Positions 1 through 9,917 are shown, counted from the first letter of the stretch. The stretch: 55,612 nt of DNA from Tissierella sp. (GCF_029266915.1 NZ_JARIEF010000109.1:1-55612), one strand, 5' to 3'. The notes: generated by a model from the sequence alone, not told the origin. Translations and numbers: made by a program.

Positions 1-8
1 TGAAGTTT

Positions 9-125
9 ATCTGGTAATTATAGCAAGAGGGACACACCTGTTTCCATACCGAACACAGAAGTTAAGCCTCTTTACGCCGATGGTATTTGGGTGGCAACGC
101 CCTGAGAGAGTAGGAAGTCGCCAGT
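9..125 (+). rRNA. rrf: 5S ribosomal RNA
   Basis: The stretch matches the 5S rRNA consensus. It has the central block reading CCATACCGAACACAGAAGTT at about 45-64, the GCCGATGGTA block at about 76-85, the GAGAGTAGGA block at about 105-114, and complementary ends (CTGG at 11-14 with CCAG at 121-124). It is the last rRNA of an operon whose 16S and 23S genes would lie before the window, and the tRNA array follows directly. Ends are accurate to a few bases. Confidence 0.95.
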
Positions 126-172
126 TAATGATCTTTAAATAGGTCAAATGATCTTTAATTAGATCAGTATAT

Positions 173-247
173 TCTTAGGTAGCTCAATGGTGGAGCAACC
201 GGCTGTTAACCGGTAGGTTGTGGGTTCGAGTCCCACCCTGAGAGCCA
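173..247 (+). tRNA. tRNA-Asn (GTT)
   Basis: Cloverleaf with acceptor arms at 173-179 and 237-243, T-loop TTCGAGT, an encoded CCA at 245-247 and anticodon GTT at 205-207. First of ten tRNA genes that follow the 5S rRNA. Confidence 0.97.
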
Positions 248-254
248 AGTATTT

Positions 255-343
255 GCCGGAGTGGCGGAATTGGCAGACGCACAGGACTTAAAATCCTGCG
301 GCCTTTATCGGTCGTACCGGTTCAATTCCGGTCTTCGGCACCA
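255..343 (+). tRNA. tRNA-Leu (TAA)
   Basis: Class II tRNA with a long variable arm, acceptor GCCGGAG pairing with CTTCGGC, discriminator A at 340 and CCA at 341-343. Anticodon TAA at 289-291. A 12-base perfect palindrome (344-355) begins right after the CCA. Confidence 0.97.
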
Positions 344-464
344 ACAATGCATTGTATGTTTACTTCAATACGAAGTGCCTGTGGTGCAACTTTAAATTTT
401 GGTAATCTATTATTGGTGCCAATGAAGAAGTTTGAAAGTACTTGCAAGAAAATACAATATATAA

Positions 465-534
<70 letters not shown>

Positions 535-541
<7 letters not shown>

Positions 542-640
542 TAAACTCTTTTTCTAAATACGGAGTGCCTGTGGTGCAACCATAAACTCTTTTATATAAG
601 TACGGAGTGCCTGTGGTACAACCATAAACTTTTTTATAAA
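535..640 (+). repeat. 41-42 bp tandem repeat carrying the fMet tRNA 3' end
   Basis: The segment beginning GCAACCATAAACTCTTTT at 535, which starts inside the tRNA-fMet acceptor arm, recurs at 576 and again, slightly diverged, at 618. Each unit after the first is preceded by CGGAGTGCCTGTGGT. A related half-copy of the second part (ACGAAGTGCCTGTGGTGCAAC) lies at 370-390, behind tRNA-Leu. No coding potential is visible. It looks like local duplication of tRNA-flanking DNA. Confidence 0.8.
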
Positions 641-660
641 TCTAGTTATTAACTTAGTAA

Positions 661-735
661 GGCCCCATGGTCAAGCGGTTAAGACATCGCCCTTTCACGG
701 CGGTATCCCGGGTTCGAATCCCGGTGGGGTCACCA
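661..735 (+). tRNA. tRNA-Glu (TTC)
   Basis: Acceptor GGCCCCA (661-667) pairs with TGGGGTC (725-731), with a G-U at the second pair. The anticodon loop CTTTCAC gives anticodon TTC; CCA at 733-735. Confidence 0.97.
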
Positions 736-745
736 ATTCTTATAT

Positions 746-821
746 GGGCGCATAGCTCAGTTGGGAGAGCACCTGCCTTACAAGCAGGGGGTCACAGGTT
801 CGAGCCCTGTTGTGCCCACCA
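746..821 (+). tRNA. tRNA-Val (TAC)
   Basis: Acceptor GGGCGCA (746-752) pairs with TGTGCCC (811-817). The anticodon loop CTTACAA gives TAC; CCA at 819-821. Confidence 0.97.
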
Positions 822-846
822 TATAAAATGTCAATAAAATAATTGC

Positions 847-923
847 GGCCTGGTAGTTCAGTTGGTTAGAATGCCAGCCTGTCACGCTGGAGGTCGAGGG
901 TTCGAGTCCCTTCCAGGTCGCCA
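847..923 (+). tRNA. tRNA-Asp (GTC)
   Basis: Acceptor GGCCTGG (847-853) pairs with CCAGGTC (913-919), discriminator G and CCA at 921-923. The anticodon loop CTGTCAC gives GTC. Confidence 0.97.
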
Positions 924-953
924 ATAAAACAAAATATATTTTTAAAAAAATAA

Positions 954-1029
954 GCTGGCGTAGCTCAATTGGCAGAGCAATTGACTTGTAATCAATAGGT
1001 TGGGGGTTCAATTCCTCTCGCCAGCTCCA
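954..1029 (+). tRNA. tRNA-Thr (TGT)
   Basis: Acceptor GCTGGCG (954-960) pairs perfectly with CGCCAGC (1019-1025). The anticodon loop CTTGTAA gives TGT; CCA at 1027-1029. Confidence 0.97.
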
Positions 1030-1058
1030 TTAAATTTTGTATGAAATTTAAATTGTTA

Positions 1059-1111
1059 AAGGGAATGGAGAATATATCCCTTAGCTATTATTAATATCTA
1101 ATTTTCTCCAT
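1059..1111 (+). other. Possible H-type RNA pseudoknot between tRNA-Thr and tRNA-Gly
   Basis: AAGGGA (1059-1064) can pair with TCCCTT (1077-1082). The loop it encloses carries ATGGAGAA (1065-1072), which is perfectly complementary to TTCTCCAT (1104-1111). If both stems form together they make an H-type pseudoknot with crossing loops of 4 and 21 bases; otherwise they are alternative hairpins. Function unknown; chance pairing is possible in AT-rich DNA, though both stems are GC-containing. Confidence 0.35.
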
Positions 1112-1120
1112 AAAATATAT

Positions 1121-1195
1121 GCGGAAGTGGCTCAGTGGTAGAGCATCGCCTTGCCAAGGCGGGGGTCGCGAGTTCGAATCTCGTCTTCCGCTCCA
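1121..1195 (+). tRNA. tRNA-Gly (GCC)
   Basis: Acceptor GCGGAAG (1121-1127) pairs with CTTCCGC (1185-1191). The anticodon loop TTGCCAA gives GCC; CCA at 1193-1195. It is flanked by a possible pseudoknot upstream (1059-1111) and a terminator-like hairpin downstream (1201-1244). Confidence 0.97.
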
Positions 1196-1200
1196 CGAAT

Positions 1201-1244
1201 ATCCCCGGAGGAAACAACAAATTTCCTGTGGGGATTAATTTTTT
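1201..1244 (+). terminator. Terminator-like hairpin inside the tRNA array
   Basis: ATCCCC (1201-1206) and AGGAAA (1209-1214) pair with TTTCCT (1222-1227) and GGGGAT (1230-1235) around a 2x2 internal loop. TAATTTTTT follows. It lies between the two tRNA-Gly genes and could lower expression of the last two tRNAs or guide 3' processing. Confidence 0.6.
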
Positions 1245-1251
1245 ATAATAT

Positions 1252-1325
1252 GCGGGTGTAGCTCAGTGGTAGAGCTCCAGCCTTCCAAGCTGATTGCGAG
1301 GGTTCGATTCCCTTCACCCGCTCCA
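1252..1325 (+). tRNA. tRNA-Gly (TCC)
   Basis: Acceptor GCGGGTG (1252-1258) pairs with CACCCGC (1315-1321). The anticodon loop CTTCCAA gives TCC; CCA at 1323-1325. With the preceding gene, all glycine codons except possibly GGG by wobble preference are covered. Confidence 0.97.
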
Positions 1326-1338
1326 CAACAACTTATAG

Positions 1339-1415
1339 GTACCCTTAGCTCAGCTGGATAGAGTACTTGGCTACGAACCAAGGGGTCGGGGGTTCGACTC
1401 CCTCAGGGTACGCCA
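1339..1415 (+). tRNA. tRNA-Arg (ACG)
   Basis: Acceptor GTACCCT (1339-1345) pairs with AGGGTAC (1405-1411), discriminator G and CCA at 1413-1415. The anticodon loop CTACGAA gives ACG, the arginine tRNA whose first anticodon base is normally deaminated to inosine by TadA. Last tRNA of the array. Confidence 0.97.
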
Positions 1416-1418
1416 TAA

Positions 1419-1460
1419 AATAGTCTATAACTTAATTAAATAGTTATAGACTATTTTTTT
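1419..1460 (+). terminator. Intrinsic terminator of the rRNA-tRNA operon
   Basis: TAGTCTATAACT (1421-1432) pairs with AGTTATAGACTA (1442-1453), and a run of seven T follows. It sits directly after the last tRNA. Confidence 0.92.
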
Positions 1461-1530
1461 GTTCAAATATAATTTTAATATATAATACTTATTTCAGAAA
1501 CTAGATGGGTTTTTAGTTATAATACTTTAA

Positions 1531-1560
1531 TTTACAAATTTTAAAACAAGAAATTATAAT
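1531..1560 (+). promoter_or_regulatory. Probable sigma-A promoter of ppaC
   Basis: TTTACA (1531-1536) and TATAAT (1555-1560) are separated by 18 bases, about 115 bases before the ppaC start. The 216-base gap between the tRNA terminator and ppaC holds nothing else that I recognise. Confidence 0.55.
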
Positions 1561-1676
1561 ATATGATATACTAACCTATATAAATTAATGGTATAAAGGA
1601 AGATATTAAACACGTAATGTGATAATAAAATCAATTTAAAATTAAATCTTAAAAATATAGTAAAAGAGGAGATAAA

Positions 1677-3320
1677 ATGAAAGATAGAGTATATATAACT
1701 GGACATAAAAATCCTGACTCTGATTCAATATGTTCTGCCATTGCCTATGCGGAATATAAAAATATAATTGGAGATATGAATGCTATACCTGTAAGACTTG
1801 GTAACATAAACAGAGAAACCGAATTCATATTAGAATATTTTGGTGTAAAGACACCTATGCTTTTAGAAACTGTAAAATTAAGTGTAGAAGACTTAGATTT
1901 TGATAAAATAGCACCTGTTACATCAGATATATCTCTTAGAATGGGTCTAGAGTTAATGAAAAACAATGCTTTAAACAGTCTTGCAGTAATTGATGAAAAT
2001 GAAGACCTAATGGGAGTTGTAACTATTTCTGATATTATACAATCTTATATCGATGTATGGGATAATTCTATACTTGGAAAATCTAATACTTCGATAGATA
2101 ATATACTGGATACACTTTCTGCAACTCCTGTTTTTATATCAAATGAAAATAAGGAATTATTAGGAAAAATAATGGTTTTAGCAATGGAGCCAGAAGCAAT
2201 GAAAGAAAATATTGAAGAAGGAGATATTGCTATATGTGGCAATAGAAAAGACAGCCAACTTCTTGCTCTAGAGAAAAATGTTTCACTTTTAATAATAACT
2301 GGTAACACTGAAATTGATGATACTATAATAGAAAAAGCCAAGTTAAGTAATATATCTATTATAAAGACCCCCCATGATACATTCACAACCTCAAGATTAA
2401 TAACTCAGTCAGTGCCGATTGACTATGTAGCTACAAAAGAAAACTTGGTTATATTTGATCTAGATGATCTTGTAGATGTAGTTAAGTTAAAAATGTCCCA
2501 AACTAGATACAGATCCTATCCTGTAATAGATGAAACGCAAAAGGTTGTAGGTTTGATATCTAGATACCATCTTATCTCCAGTATAAAAAAGAAAGTCATA
2601 TTAGTAGATCATAATGAGAGAAGTCAATCTGTATCAGGTCTTGAAGAGTCGGAGATATTAGAAATAATTGACCATCATAGGGTAGCAGATGTATTTACAG
2701 GAAATCCAATATACTTTAGAAATGAACCTGTTGGAAGTACTTCAACAATAATAGCTTCAATATTTTTTGAAAATGGAAGAAGACCTTCTAAAACTATTGC
2801 AGGTATATTAGCCGCAGCGATTATATCAGATACTCTTTTATTTAGATCACCGACATCTACTAATACTGATAAAATAATGCTTAAAAGATTAGAAAAAATA
2901 GCAGATATCGATGTCGAAAAATTTGCAATGGAAATGTTTAAAAAAGGAACATCGCTTAAGGGGAAAACTGCAAAAGAGCTTTTAAAGCAAGACTTTAAAG
3001 TCTTCACTATAAATGAAGAAAAAATAGGAATAGCTCAGGTGTATACTATGGATAGAGAGAGTCTAAAAGATATAAGGGGAGAATTATTAAATCTAATGGA
3101 AGAAAAGAGAAGGGCTGATGGATATAGCACCTTTATAGTTATGCTTACTGATATATTTAAGGAAGCATCTGAAATTATAGTAGTAGGAGATCATATAGAT
3201 GTTATAGGCAAGGCATTTGAAAAAGAGGTTATAAATAATTCCTTCAACGTAAAGGGTGTACTTTCAAGAAAGAAACAAATAGTTCCACCTATTACTACTG
3301 CCCTTATGGAGTTAGATTAG
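1677..3320 (+). CDS. ppaC: CBS-domain manganese-dependent inorganic pyrophosphatase
   Basis: Family II (DHH) pyrophosphatase that hydrolyses PPi to two phosphates and so drives biosynthetic reactions in the cytoplasm. The 547-residue length fits the regulated clostridial form. The N-terminal metal site ITGHKNPDSDS (residues 8-18) is followed by a CBS repeat (about 70-125), a DRTGG-type region, a second CBS repeat (about 250-303), then the rest of the DHH domain with VDHNER and the DHHRVAD metal motif near residue 332, and the DHHA2 domain ending in SRKKQIVPP. In characterised relatives the CBS pair binds adenine nucleotides and the DRTGG domain binds diadenosine polyphosphates, making activity responsive to energy state. 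Strong ribosome binding site (GAGGAG) before ATG 1677. It stands alone with its own promoter. Confidence 0.95.
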   Translation: MKDRVYITGHKNPDSDSICSAIAYAEYKNIIGDMNAIPVRLGNINRETEFILEYFGVKTPMLLETVKLSVEDLDFDKIAPVTSDISLRMGLELMKNNALNSLAVIDENEDLMGVVTISDIIQSYIDVWDNSILGKSNTSIDNILDTLSATPVFISNENKELLGKIMVLAMEPEAMKENIEEGDIAICGNRKDSQLLALEKNVSLLIITGNTEIDDTIIEKAKLSNISIIKTPHDTFTTSRLITQSVPIDYVATKENLVIFDLDDLVDVVKLKMSQTRYRSYPVIDETQKVVGLISRYHLISSIKKKVILVDHNERSQSVSGLEESEILEIIDHHRVADVFTGNPIYFRNEPVGSTSTIIASIFFENGRRPSKTIAGILAAAIISDTLLFRSPTSTNTDKIMLKRLEKIADIDVEKFAMEMFKKGTSLKGKTAKELLKQDFKVFTINEEKIGIAQVYTMDRESLKDIRGELLNLMEEKRRADGYSTFIVMLTDIFKEASEIIVVGDHIDVIGKAFEKEVINNSFNVKGVLSRKKQIVPPITTALMELD

Positions 3321-3362
3321 ACTATATATCTATCATTGATATTTAATAAACATGGATAATAG

Positions 3363-3391
3363 TTGACGTTAGTGTCAAATTATTATATTAT
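3363..3391 (+). promoter_or_regulatory. Promoter with an inverted repeat over the -35 box
   Basis: TTGACG (3363-3368) and TATTAT (3386-3391) are spaced by exactly 17 bases, 49 bases upstream of the PLC-like gene. The -35 hexamer is also the left arm of TTGAC-N6-GTCAA (3363-3378), a dyad a repressor could bind. The operator reading is inference. Confidence 0.6.
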
Positions 3392-3439
3392 ATATAAGAG
3401 AGATATTCCTTATAAATTTTGTAAAAGGAGTGGTTTTAG

Positions 3440-4075
3440 ATATTTGCAGATAGTCATAAACTTATAGCAACAAATATTTACAATAATGTATTTGAAAATT
3501 ATGGATTAAAACTTGACAAAGAAAAACTATTATGGGGTTCAATTGCTCCTGATATTTTACCTAAATATAGATTTATTAGACATTACCAAGATGAAAGTAT
3601 AGATTATATTGTAAAGGAAATCATAAAAGTGATTTTTATGAGTAGATATGTTGATTTCAATAAAGGTGTTGATTCTCTTACTATTAAGATTTTAAGCAGG
3701 AAAATAGGGATAATTTCACATTATTTAACAGATTTTGTATGTGTACCACATGCTAAAAGGTGGACATTTATAGGATCTATGAAGAAACATATTAAATATG
3801 AAAAAGAATTAGATGTATATGCTAAAAATCATGATTTCAAAAAACATGTAATTTTAACAAACGATATAGATCTATATGATAATGAGTCTATAGAATTGAA
3901 AGCACAGGTAAAAAATTATATTGAAACTGTTATAGAAGAATACTCAATGAAATTAAGTTTTAACAATGATTTAGATTTTGCTGCAGAATTTAATACTAAA
4001 ATAAGCTATTTTATATTAGATACTATAAATGCTTATTCTGAAGAACTGCAAAAACAATTTGTATTTGAAGTATAA
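3440..4075 (+). CDS. Zinc-dependent phospholipase C-like protein, apparent AUA start
   Basis: Member of the zinc-dependent phospholipase C family (as in clostridial alpha-toxin N-domains and their small cytoplasmic relatives). With an AUA start at 3440 the protein is 211 residues and keeps the expected metal-site pattern: ADSHKLIA at the N-terminus (His6), WGSIAPDILPKY (Asp38), FIRHYQDE (His48) and ISHYLTDFVCVPH (His94, Asp98, His104). A TAG at 3437 closes the frame upstream, and the first ATG (3629) would remove 63 residues including the first three ligands. GGAG at 3427-3430 lies nine bases before AUA, ideal spacing. No signal peptide is visible, so secretion is not supported. The substrate is unknown. 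Alternative: a gene weakened by an ATG-to-ATA change. Family assignment fairly sure, start less so. Confidence 0.75.
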   Translation: MFADSHKLIATNIYNNVFENYGLKLDKEKLLWGSIAPDILPKYRFIRHYQDESIDYIVKEIIKVIFMSRYVDFNKGVDSLTIKILSRKIGIISHYLTDFVCVPHAKRWTFIGSMKKHIKYEKELDVYAKNHDFKKHVILTNDIDLYDNESIELKAQVKNYIETVIEEYSMKLSFNNDLDFAAEFNTKISYFILDTINAYSEELQKQFVFEV

Positions 4076-4090
4076 TAGCTATATTAATTA

Positions 4091-4128
4091 AAAGAAAAAT
4101 ATATTGGATATCCAATATATTTTTCTTT
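4091..4128. terminator. Perfect 38-base palindrome, bidirectional terminator
   Basis: AAAGAAAAATATATTGGA is followed by its perfect complement, giving A-rich and T-rich flanks on both strands. It lies 15 bases after the PLC-like stop codon. Confidence 0.8.
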
Positions 4129-4305
4129 ATTTATGGATATAAACATTTTTTATAATATCTAATATTGATTTATGACTATGAATTTAGAGGTATTTGTAGT
4201 ATAATATTATCTACTGTCCTAAGAATACATAAAATAAATTATAGTAAATTATACTTTCTTTAAAGGCAAAATATACCATAAATATCTTAATAAGGGGGAG
4301 GATTC

Positions 4306-5040
4306 ATGGCATTATCAGATTCAAAAGTATATGATATATATGAAGGATTAAAATATAATTTTTTATTTAATAATGACATAAATTGTATGCACATTCTCCT
4401 TAATTTATACGAGATAGAAAATAATATTAATAATATTTTCCCTAAATATATTTCAATAAGAAGACTTAGGAAAAACATAAGAAAAGCTTTAAGAGATAGA
4501 AGAGGCAATCATTTAATTGCTTATAATTTAGGTGAGTTGATACATGAAGATATTAACAGGCTAGAGCTATTTATCTATTTAGAAGGTTATAAAGCGGCAT
4601 ATTTAAACAAGAGAAATGTAAATGCTTTAGAAAATATTGCCTTAGAATATTTCTCTATTACTGATTTATATAATATGAAATATTTGTTTAACTTTGATAA
4701 TTCAATTGAAGAAGTAGATAGATTTAAATCCAATATATATAAGAATCTAATGCAGGAAGAAAAAACTCAAAATATATTAGAGAATACAATAAGAAATTAT
4801 ACAGAAAACATATTGAAACCTAAAGTTTTGAGTTTAAATAAATATTTAGACAAACAATTAGCTATAGAATATAGCTCAAAACCTCCTTATTTCAGAGATG
4901 AAGAGAGTTTGCTGACTTTAGAGGAACTTAAAGTTGTTTATAAAGAAGTTGAAAAAATAATAACAAGAAATGTAAATAAACTATATAACGATGCATATTG
5001 GAATGGACTTAATGATAGATTGATGATGAGATACAAGTAA
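4306..5040 (+). CDS. Unrecognised 244-residue protein
   Basis: I do not recognise this protein. It is soluble-looking: no signal peptide, no membrane segment and no cysteine cluster (only one cysteine, in DINCMHILL near the N-terminus). It is rich in Asn, Tyr, Leu, Glu and Lys with long helical stretches, a basic patch (ISIRRLRKNIRKALRDRRG, about residues 47-65), and a C-terminus rich in aromatics (YNDAYWNGLNDRLMMRYK). A strong ribosome binding site (GGGGGAGG) precedes ATG 4306, so it is probably well translated. It is a single-gene unit between a terminator at 4091 and another at 5124, with a putative TATAAT box near 4200. It precedes the ruvCAB operon but is separated from it by a terminator, so no shared job can be inferred. 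Confidence 0.7.
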   Translation: MALSDSKVYDIYEGLKYNFLFNNDINCMHILLNLYEIENNINNIFPKYISIRRLRKNIRKALRDRRGNHLIAYNLGELIHEDINRLELFIYLEGYKAAYLNKRNVNALENIALEYFSITDLYNMKYLFNFDNSIEEVDRFKSNIYKNLMQEEKTQNILENTIRNYTENILKPKVLSLNKYLDKQLAIEYSSKPPYFRDEESLLTLEELKVVYKEVEKIITRNVNKLYNDAYWNGLNDRLMMRYK

Positions 5041-5123
5041 AAAGATATAACAATTTTAAAAATAAATTATAAATCAAATATTAAATAAAAATGTTAATAG
5101 CTATTATAAATTTTCATTCATTG

Positions 5124-5154
5124 ACTAAGTTAGCGAACTAACTTAGTTTTTTTA
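5124..5154 (+). terminator. Intrinsic terminator before ruvC
   Basis: ACTAAGTTAG (5124-5133), tetraloop CGAA, CTAACTTAGT (5138-5147), then a T run. Confidence 0.9.
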
Positions 5155-5199
5155 TGTTTATATGTTATAATATAAAGAGAAAAAGAAATGAGGAATAGA

Positions 5200-5694
5200 A
5201 TGATTATACTTGGTATTGATCCCGGATTTGCAATAGTAGGCTACGGTGTAATAGAATGTAATGGAGGCAATTGTAAAGCTTTAGAGTATGGTGCTATAAC
5301 AACAGATTCAAAGATGTTATATCCTGAGCGTGTTAAAATCATATACTCTGAACTTTTAGATATAATTGATCAATACAAACCAGAGGATTTAGCCATAGAA
5401 GAATTATTTTTTAATAAAAATGTTAAGACAGTTATAAAAGTTGCTCAAGCTAGGGGTGTTCAAATCTTAGCTGCGGTAAATAAAGGTTTAACTGTGTATG
5501 AATATACTCCACTTCAAATAAAACAGGCTACTGTTGGATATGGAAGGGCTGAAAAGCATCAAGTTCAGGAGATGGTAAAGGTGCTGCTTAATTTAAAAGA
5601 TATACCAAAACCAGATGATGTAGCAGATGCATTAGCAGTAGCGATTTGTCACGCAAGTTCTTTAAAGTTTAAAAAAGAATTTAGAATGAAATAG
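5200..5694 (+). CDS. ruvC: Crossover junction endodeoxyribonuclease RuvC
   Basis: Cuts Holliday junctions symmetrically, working with the RuvAB branch-migration motor in recombination and fork repair. The four acidic residues of the RNase H-like active site are visible: GIDPG (Asp7), AIEELFF (Glu near 66), and DDVADALA (Asp near 138 and 141). I chose ATG 5200, giving 164 residues, because GAGG at 5190-5193 sits six bases upstream and the protein then begins MIILGIDPG as the family does. The in-frame ATG at 5188 has a poor ribosome binding site and would add four residues. First gene of ruvC-ruvA-ruvB; the gap to ruvA is 15 bases. Confidence 0.96.
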   Translation: MIILGIDPGFAIVGYGVIECNGGNCKALEYGAITTDSKMLYPERVKIIYSELLDIIDQYKPEDLAIEELFFNKNVKTVIKVAQARGVQILAAVNKGLTVYEYTPLQIKQATVGYGRAEKHQVQEMVKVLLNLKDIPKPDDVADALAVAICHASSLKFKKEFRMK

Positions 5695-5709
5695 TTAGGA
5701 TGAGATCAA

Positions 5710-6297
5710 ATGATAGAGTTTATAATAGGTGATATAGTAGAGATAGGAGAAGACTTTACTGTGGTTCAAAACAATAATATGGGCTACAAAATATTCAGTT
5801 CAACTAAATCTTTGATGGAACTTGAAATAGGAAGAAAAGATCAAATGATATATACACAATTGAGTGTAAGAGATGATGGAATATCTTTATTTGGATTTAC
5901 AAGTCAAGAAGAAATAGATATGTATAATCTTCTCCTAAGAGTTTCTAAAATAGGACCCAAGGTAGGGATAGGTATTTTATCTGTTTTAACTTCCAATCAA
6001 ATAAAAATTGCAATTATGAATAAAGACATACCTTCCTTGTGCAAGGCACCTGGAGTAGGTAAAAAAACAGCAGAAAGAATGATATTAGAACTTAAAGATA
6101 GAATAGATACAAATATAGACCTAGATTTAGAAAATATAAATACTATAAGCAGTGGATATAACGAAGCTATAGATGCTCTGGTATCTTTGGGATATTCTAG
6201 ATTTGAAGTAGAAAAAAGCTTACGAGGATCAGATATAGAAAATATGGAAGTAGAAGAGATTATTAGAAATTCATTAAAAAAACTTTCTAAAAACTAA
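5710..6297 (+). CDS. ruvA: Holliday junction DNA helicase subunit RuvA
   Basis: Tetrameric junction-binding protein that loads the RuvB motor. The 195-residue protein has the N-terminal OB-fold (about 1-62), the tandem helix-hairpin-helix region (LLRVSKIGPKVGIGIL and CKAPGVGKKTAERMILELK, about 75-135) and the small C-terminal domain that contacts RuvB (SGYNEAIDALVSLGYSRFEVEKSL, about 148-195). It starts 15 bases after the ruvC stop and ends 14 bases before the ruvB start, so the three are surely co-transcribed. Standard length, nothing unusual. Confidence 0.97.
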   Translation: MIEFIIGDIVEIGEDFTVVQNNNMGYKIFSSTKSLMELEIGRKDQMIYTQLSVRDDGISLFGFTSQEEIDMYNLLLRVSKIGPKVGIGILSVLTSNQIKIAIMNKDIPSLCKAPGVGKKTAERMILELKDRIDTNIDLDLENINTISSGYNEAIDALVSLGYSRFEVEKSLRGSDIENMEVEEIIRNSLKKLSKN

Positions 6298-6311
6298 AGG
6301 AGTAATTGTTG

Positions 6312-7322
6312 ATGAGTGAGGAAAAAAATAGAATTGTATCAGGAGGAATAATGCTAGATGATACAGAAAATGAACTTTCTTTAAGACCCAAATGGATAAG
6401 TGAATATATAGGGCAGCATAAAGCCAAAGAAAAATTAAATATATTTGTTAAAGCTGCTAAAGGAAGGGAAGAGTCACTTGACCATGTGCTTTTGTATGGA
6501 CCTCCAGGACTGGGAAAAACAACCCTTGCTAACATTATAGCCAATGAGATGGGTGTTAATATTAGAGTTACATCCGGACCTGCTATAGAGCGAGCTGGAG
6601 ACTTAGCTAGCATACTGACAAACCTAGGAGATGACGATGTTTTATTTATAGATGAAATACATAGAATAAATAGAACAGTAGAAGAAATACTTTACCCTGC
6701 TATGGAAGACTTTGCATTGGATATTATTATAGGAAAGGGTCCTTCAGCCAGAAGTGTAAGACTTGATTTATCAAAATTTACGCTTATAGGTGCAACTACA
6801 AAAGCTGGACTTTTAACATCCCCTTTAAGAGACCGGTTTGGAGTTATGTTAAACTTAGAACTCTATGAAGCTAAAGATTTAAAGGAAATTATAATAAGGT
6901 CGGCTTCAATTTTGGATATAGAAATAGATGAACAAGGTGCTATAGAAATAGCAAAAAGATCTCGCGGTACTCCAAGGATTGCAAATAGACTTCTAAAGAG
7001 AGTAAGAGATTATGCTCAAGTTATGGCTGATGGAATCATAACTTTTGATGTAGCTAAAAAAGGATTGGAAATATTAGAAGTAGACGGACTTGGACTTGAT
7101 GCAGTTGACAGAAAAATACTCCTAACTCTTATTGAGAATTTTAGGGGAAGACCAGTAGGAGTAGATACTCTTGGAGCTGCTACGGGAGAAGAAAGAGCGA
7201 CTATTGAAGATGTGTATGAGCCATACCTACTTCAAATTGGTTTTATAAATAGGACACCAAGGGGAAGAGTAGCAACAAAAAAGGCATATGACCATTTTAA
7301 TATAGAATATGTTGAAGAATAG
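6312..7322 (+). CDS. ruvB: Holliday junction DNA helicase motor RuvB
   Basis: AAA+ ATPase ring that pumps DNA through the RuvA-bound junction. Walker [10 protein letters not shown] and Walker B FIDEIHR lie in the first third, the sensor region [17 protein letters not shown] follows, and the C-terminal winged helix carries [16 protein letters not shown], giving 336 residues. ATG 6312 is preceded by AGGAG at nine bases; two in-frame TTG codons at 6306 and 6309 are too close to that site. Third gene of the ruv operon. The 59-base gap to queA has no terminator, so queA and tgt may be read through. Confidence 0.97.
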   Translation: MSEEKNRIVSGGIMLDDTENELSLRPKWISEYIGQHKAKEKLNIFVKAAKGREESLDHVLLYGPPGLGKTTLANIIANEMGVNIRVTSGPAIERAGDLASILTNLGDDDVLFIDEIHRINRTVEEILYPAMEDFALDIIIGKGPSARSVRLDLSKFTLIGATTKAGLLTSPLRDRFGVMLNLELYEAKDLKEIIIRSASILDIEIDEQGAIEIAKRSRGTPRIANRLLKRVRDYAQVMADGIITFDVAKKGLEILEVDGLGLDAVDRKILLTLIENFRGRPVGVDTLGAATGEERATIEDVYEPYLLQIGFINRTPRGRVATKKAYDHFNIEYVEE

Positions 7323-7381
7323 AATGGGATAGAAAATAATAAACTACAAAATAATAAATTTAAAGTGAAGGAAATGAAAAT

Positions 7382-9542
<2,161 letters not shown>

Positions 9543-9600
9543 AAAAATGATGTTTTTTTATTTTTTTATTGTATAATAGTATAGAAGGAGGGGAAAAAAT

Positions 9601-9882
9601 ATGACACCACAACAAATGTCGGGTTTAATAGTGCCTATTGGTTTTTTAGTTATTTTCTACTTATTTGTTATAAGACCTCAAAAGAAGAAAGAAAAAGAAA
9701 TAAGATCAATGAGAGATAGCTTAAAGGTAGGAGATGAAGTAATTACCATAGGAGGAATTTATGGTAAAGTTTTGTTAGTGAAAGAAGATAAACTTACACT
9801 AGAAATCGGAAACACTAAAACTAGATTAGATGTTACCAGATGGGCAGTAGGTAGCGTTATAAGTAATAATGATATAAAGTAA
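9601..9882 (+). CDS. yajC: Preprotein translocase accessory subunit YajC
   Basis: Small membrane protein of the SecDF-YajC complex that assists protein export. The 93-residue protein has one N-terminal transmembrane helix (about 7-25, LIVPIGFLVIFYLFVIRPQ) followed by the family motif RPQKKKEKE and the cytoplasmic domain LKVGDEVITIGGIYGKV. A GGAGGGG ribosome binding site precedes ATG 9601. A TATAAT box at about 9573 may give it its own promoter. Unlike many genomes, secD is not directly joined: two hairpins and a promoter-like site lie between. Confidence 0.95.
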   Translation: MTPQQMSGLIVPIGFLVIFYLFVIRPQKKKEKEIRSMRDSLKVGDEVITIGGIYGKVLLVKEDKLTLEIGNTKTRLDVTRWAVGSVISNNDIK

Positions 9883-9917
9883 AAATAATTAGAAATTTGA
9901 ATTAGAAATTTATTACA

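Noticed and set aside
778-1011. Open frame on the - strand, 77 codons, containing the GLEPSTSSVTG-like string
   Set aside because: It lies antisense to tRNA-Val, tRNA-Asp and tRNA-Thr; this is a well-known false protein produced by reading tRNA genes backwards.
1461-1676. Small gene or RNA between the tRNA array and ppaC
   Set aside because: AT-rich with a plausible ppaC promoter; no open frame with a ribosome binding site and no stable hairpin.
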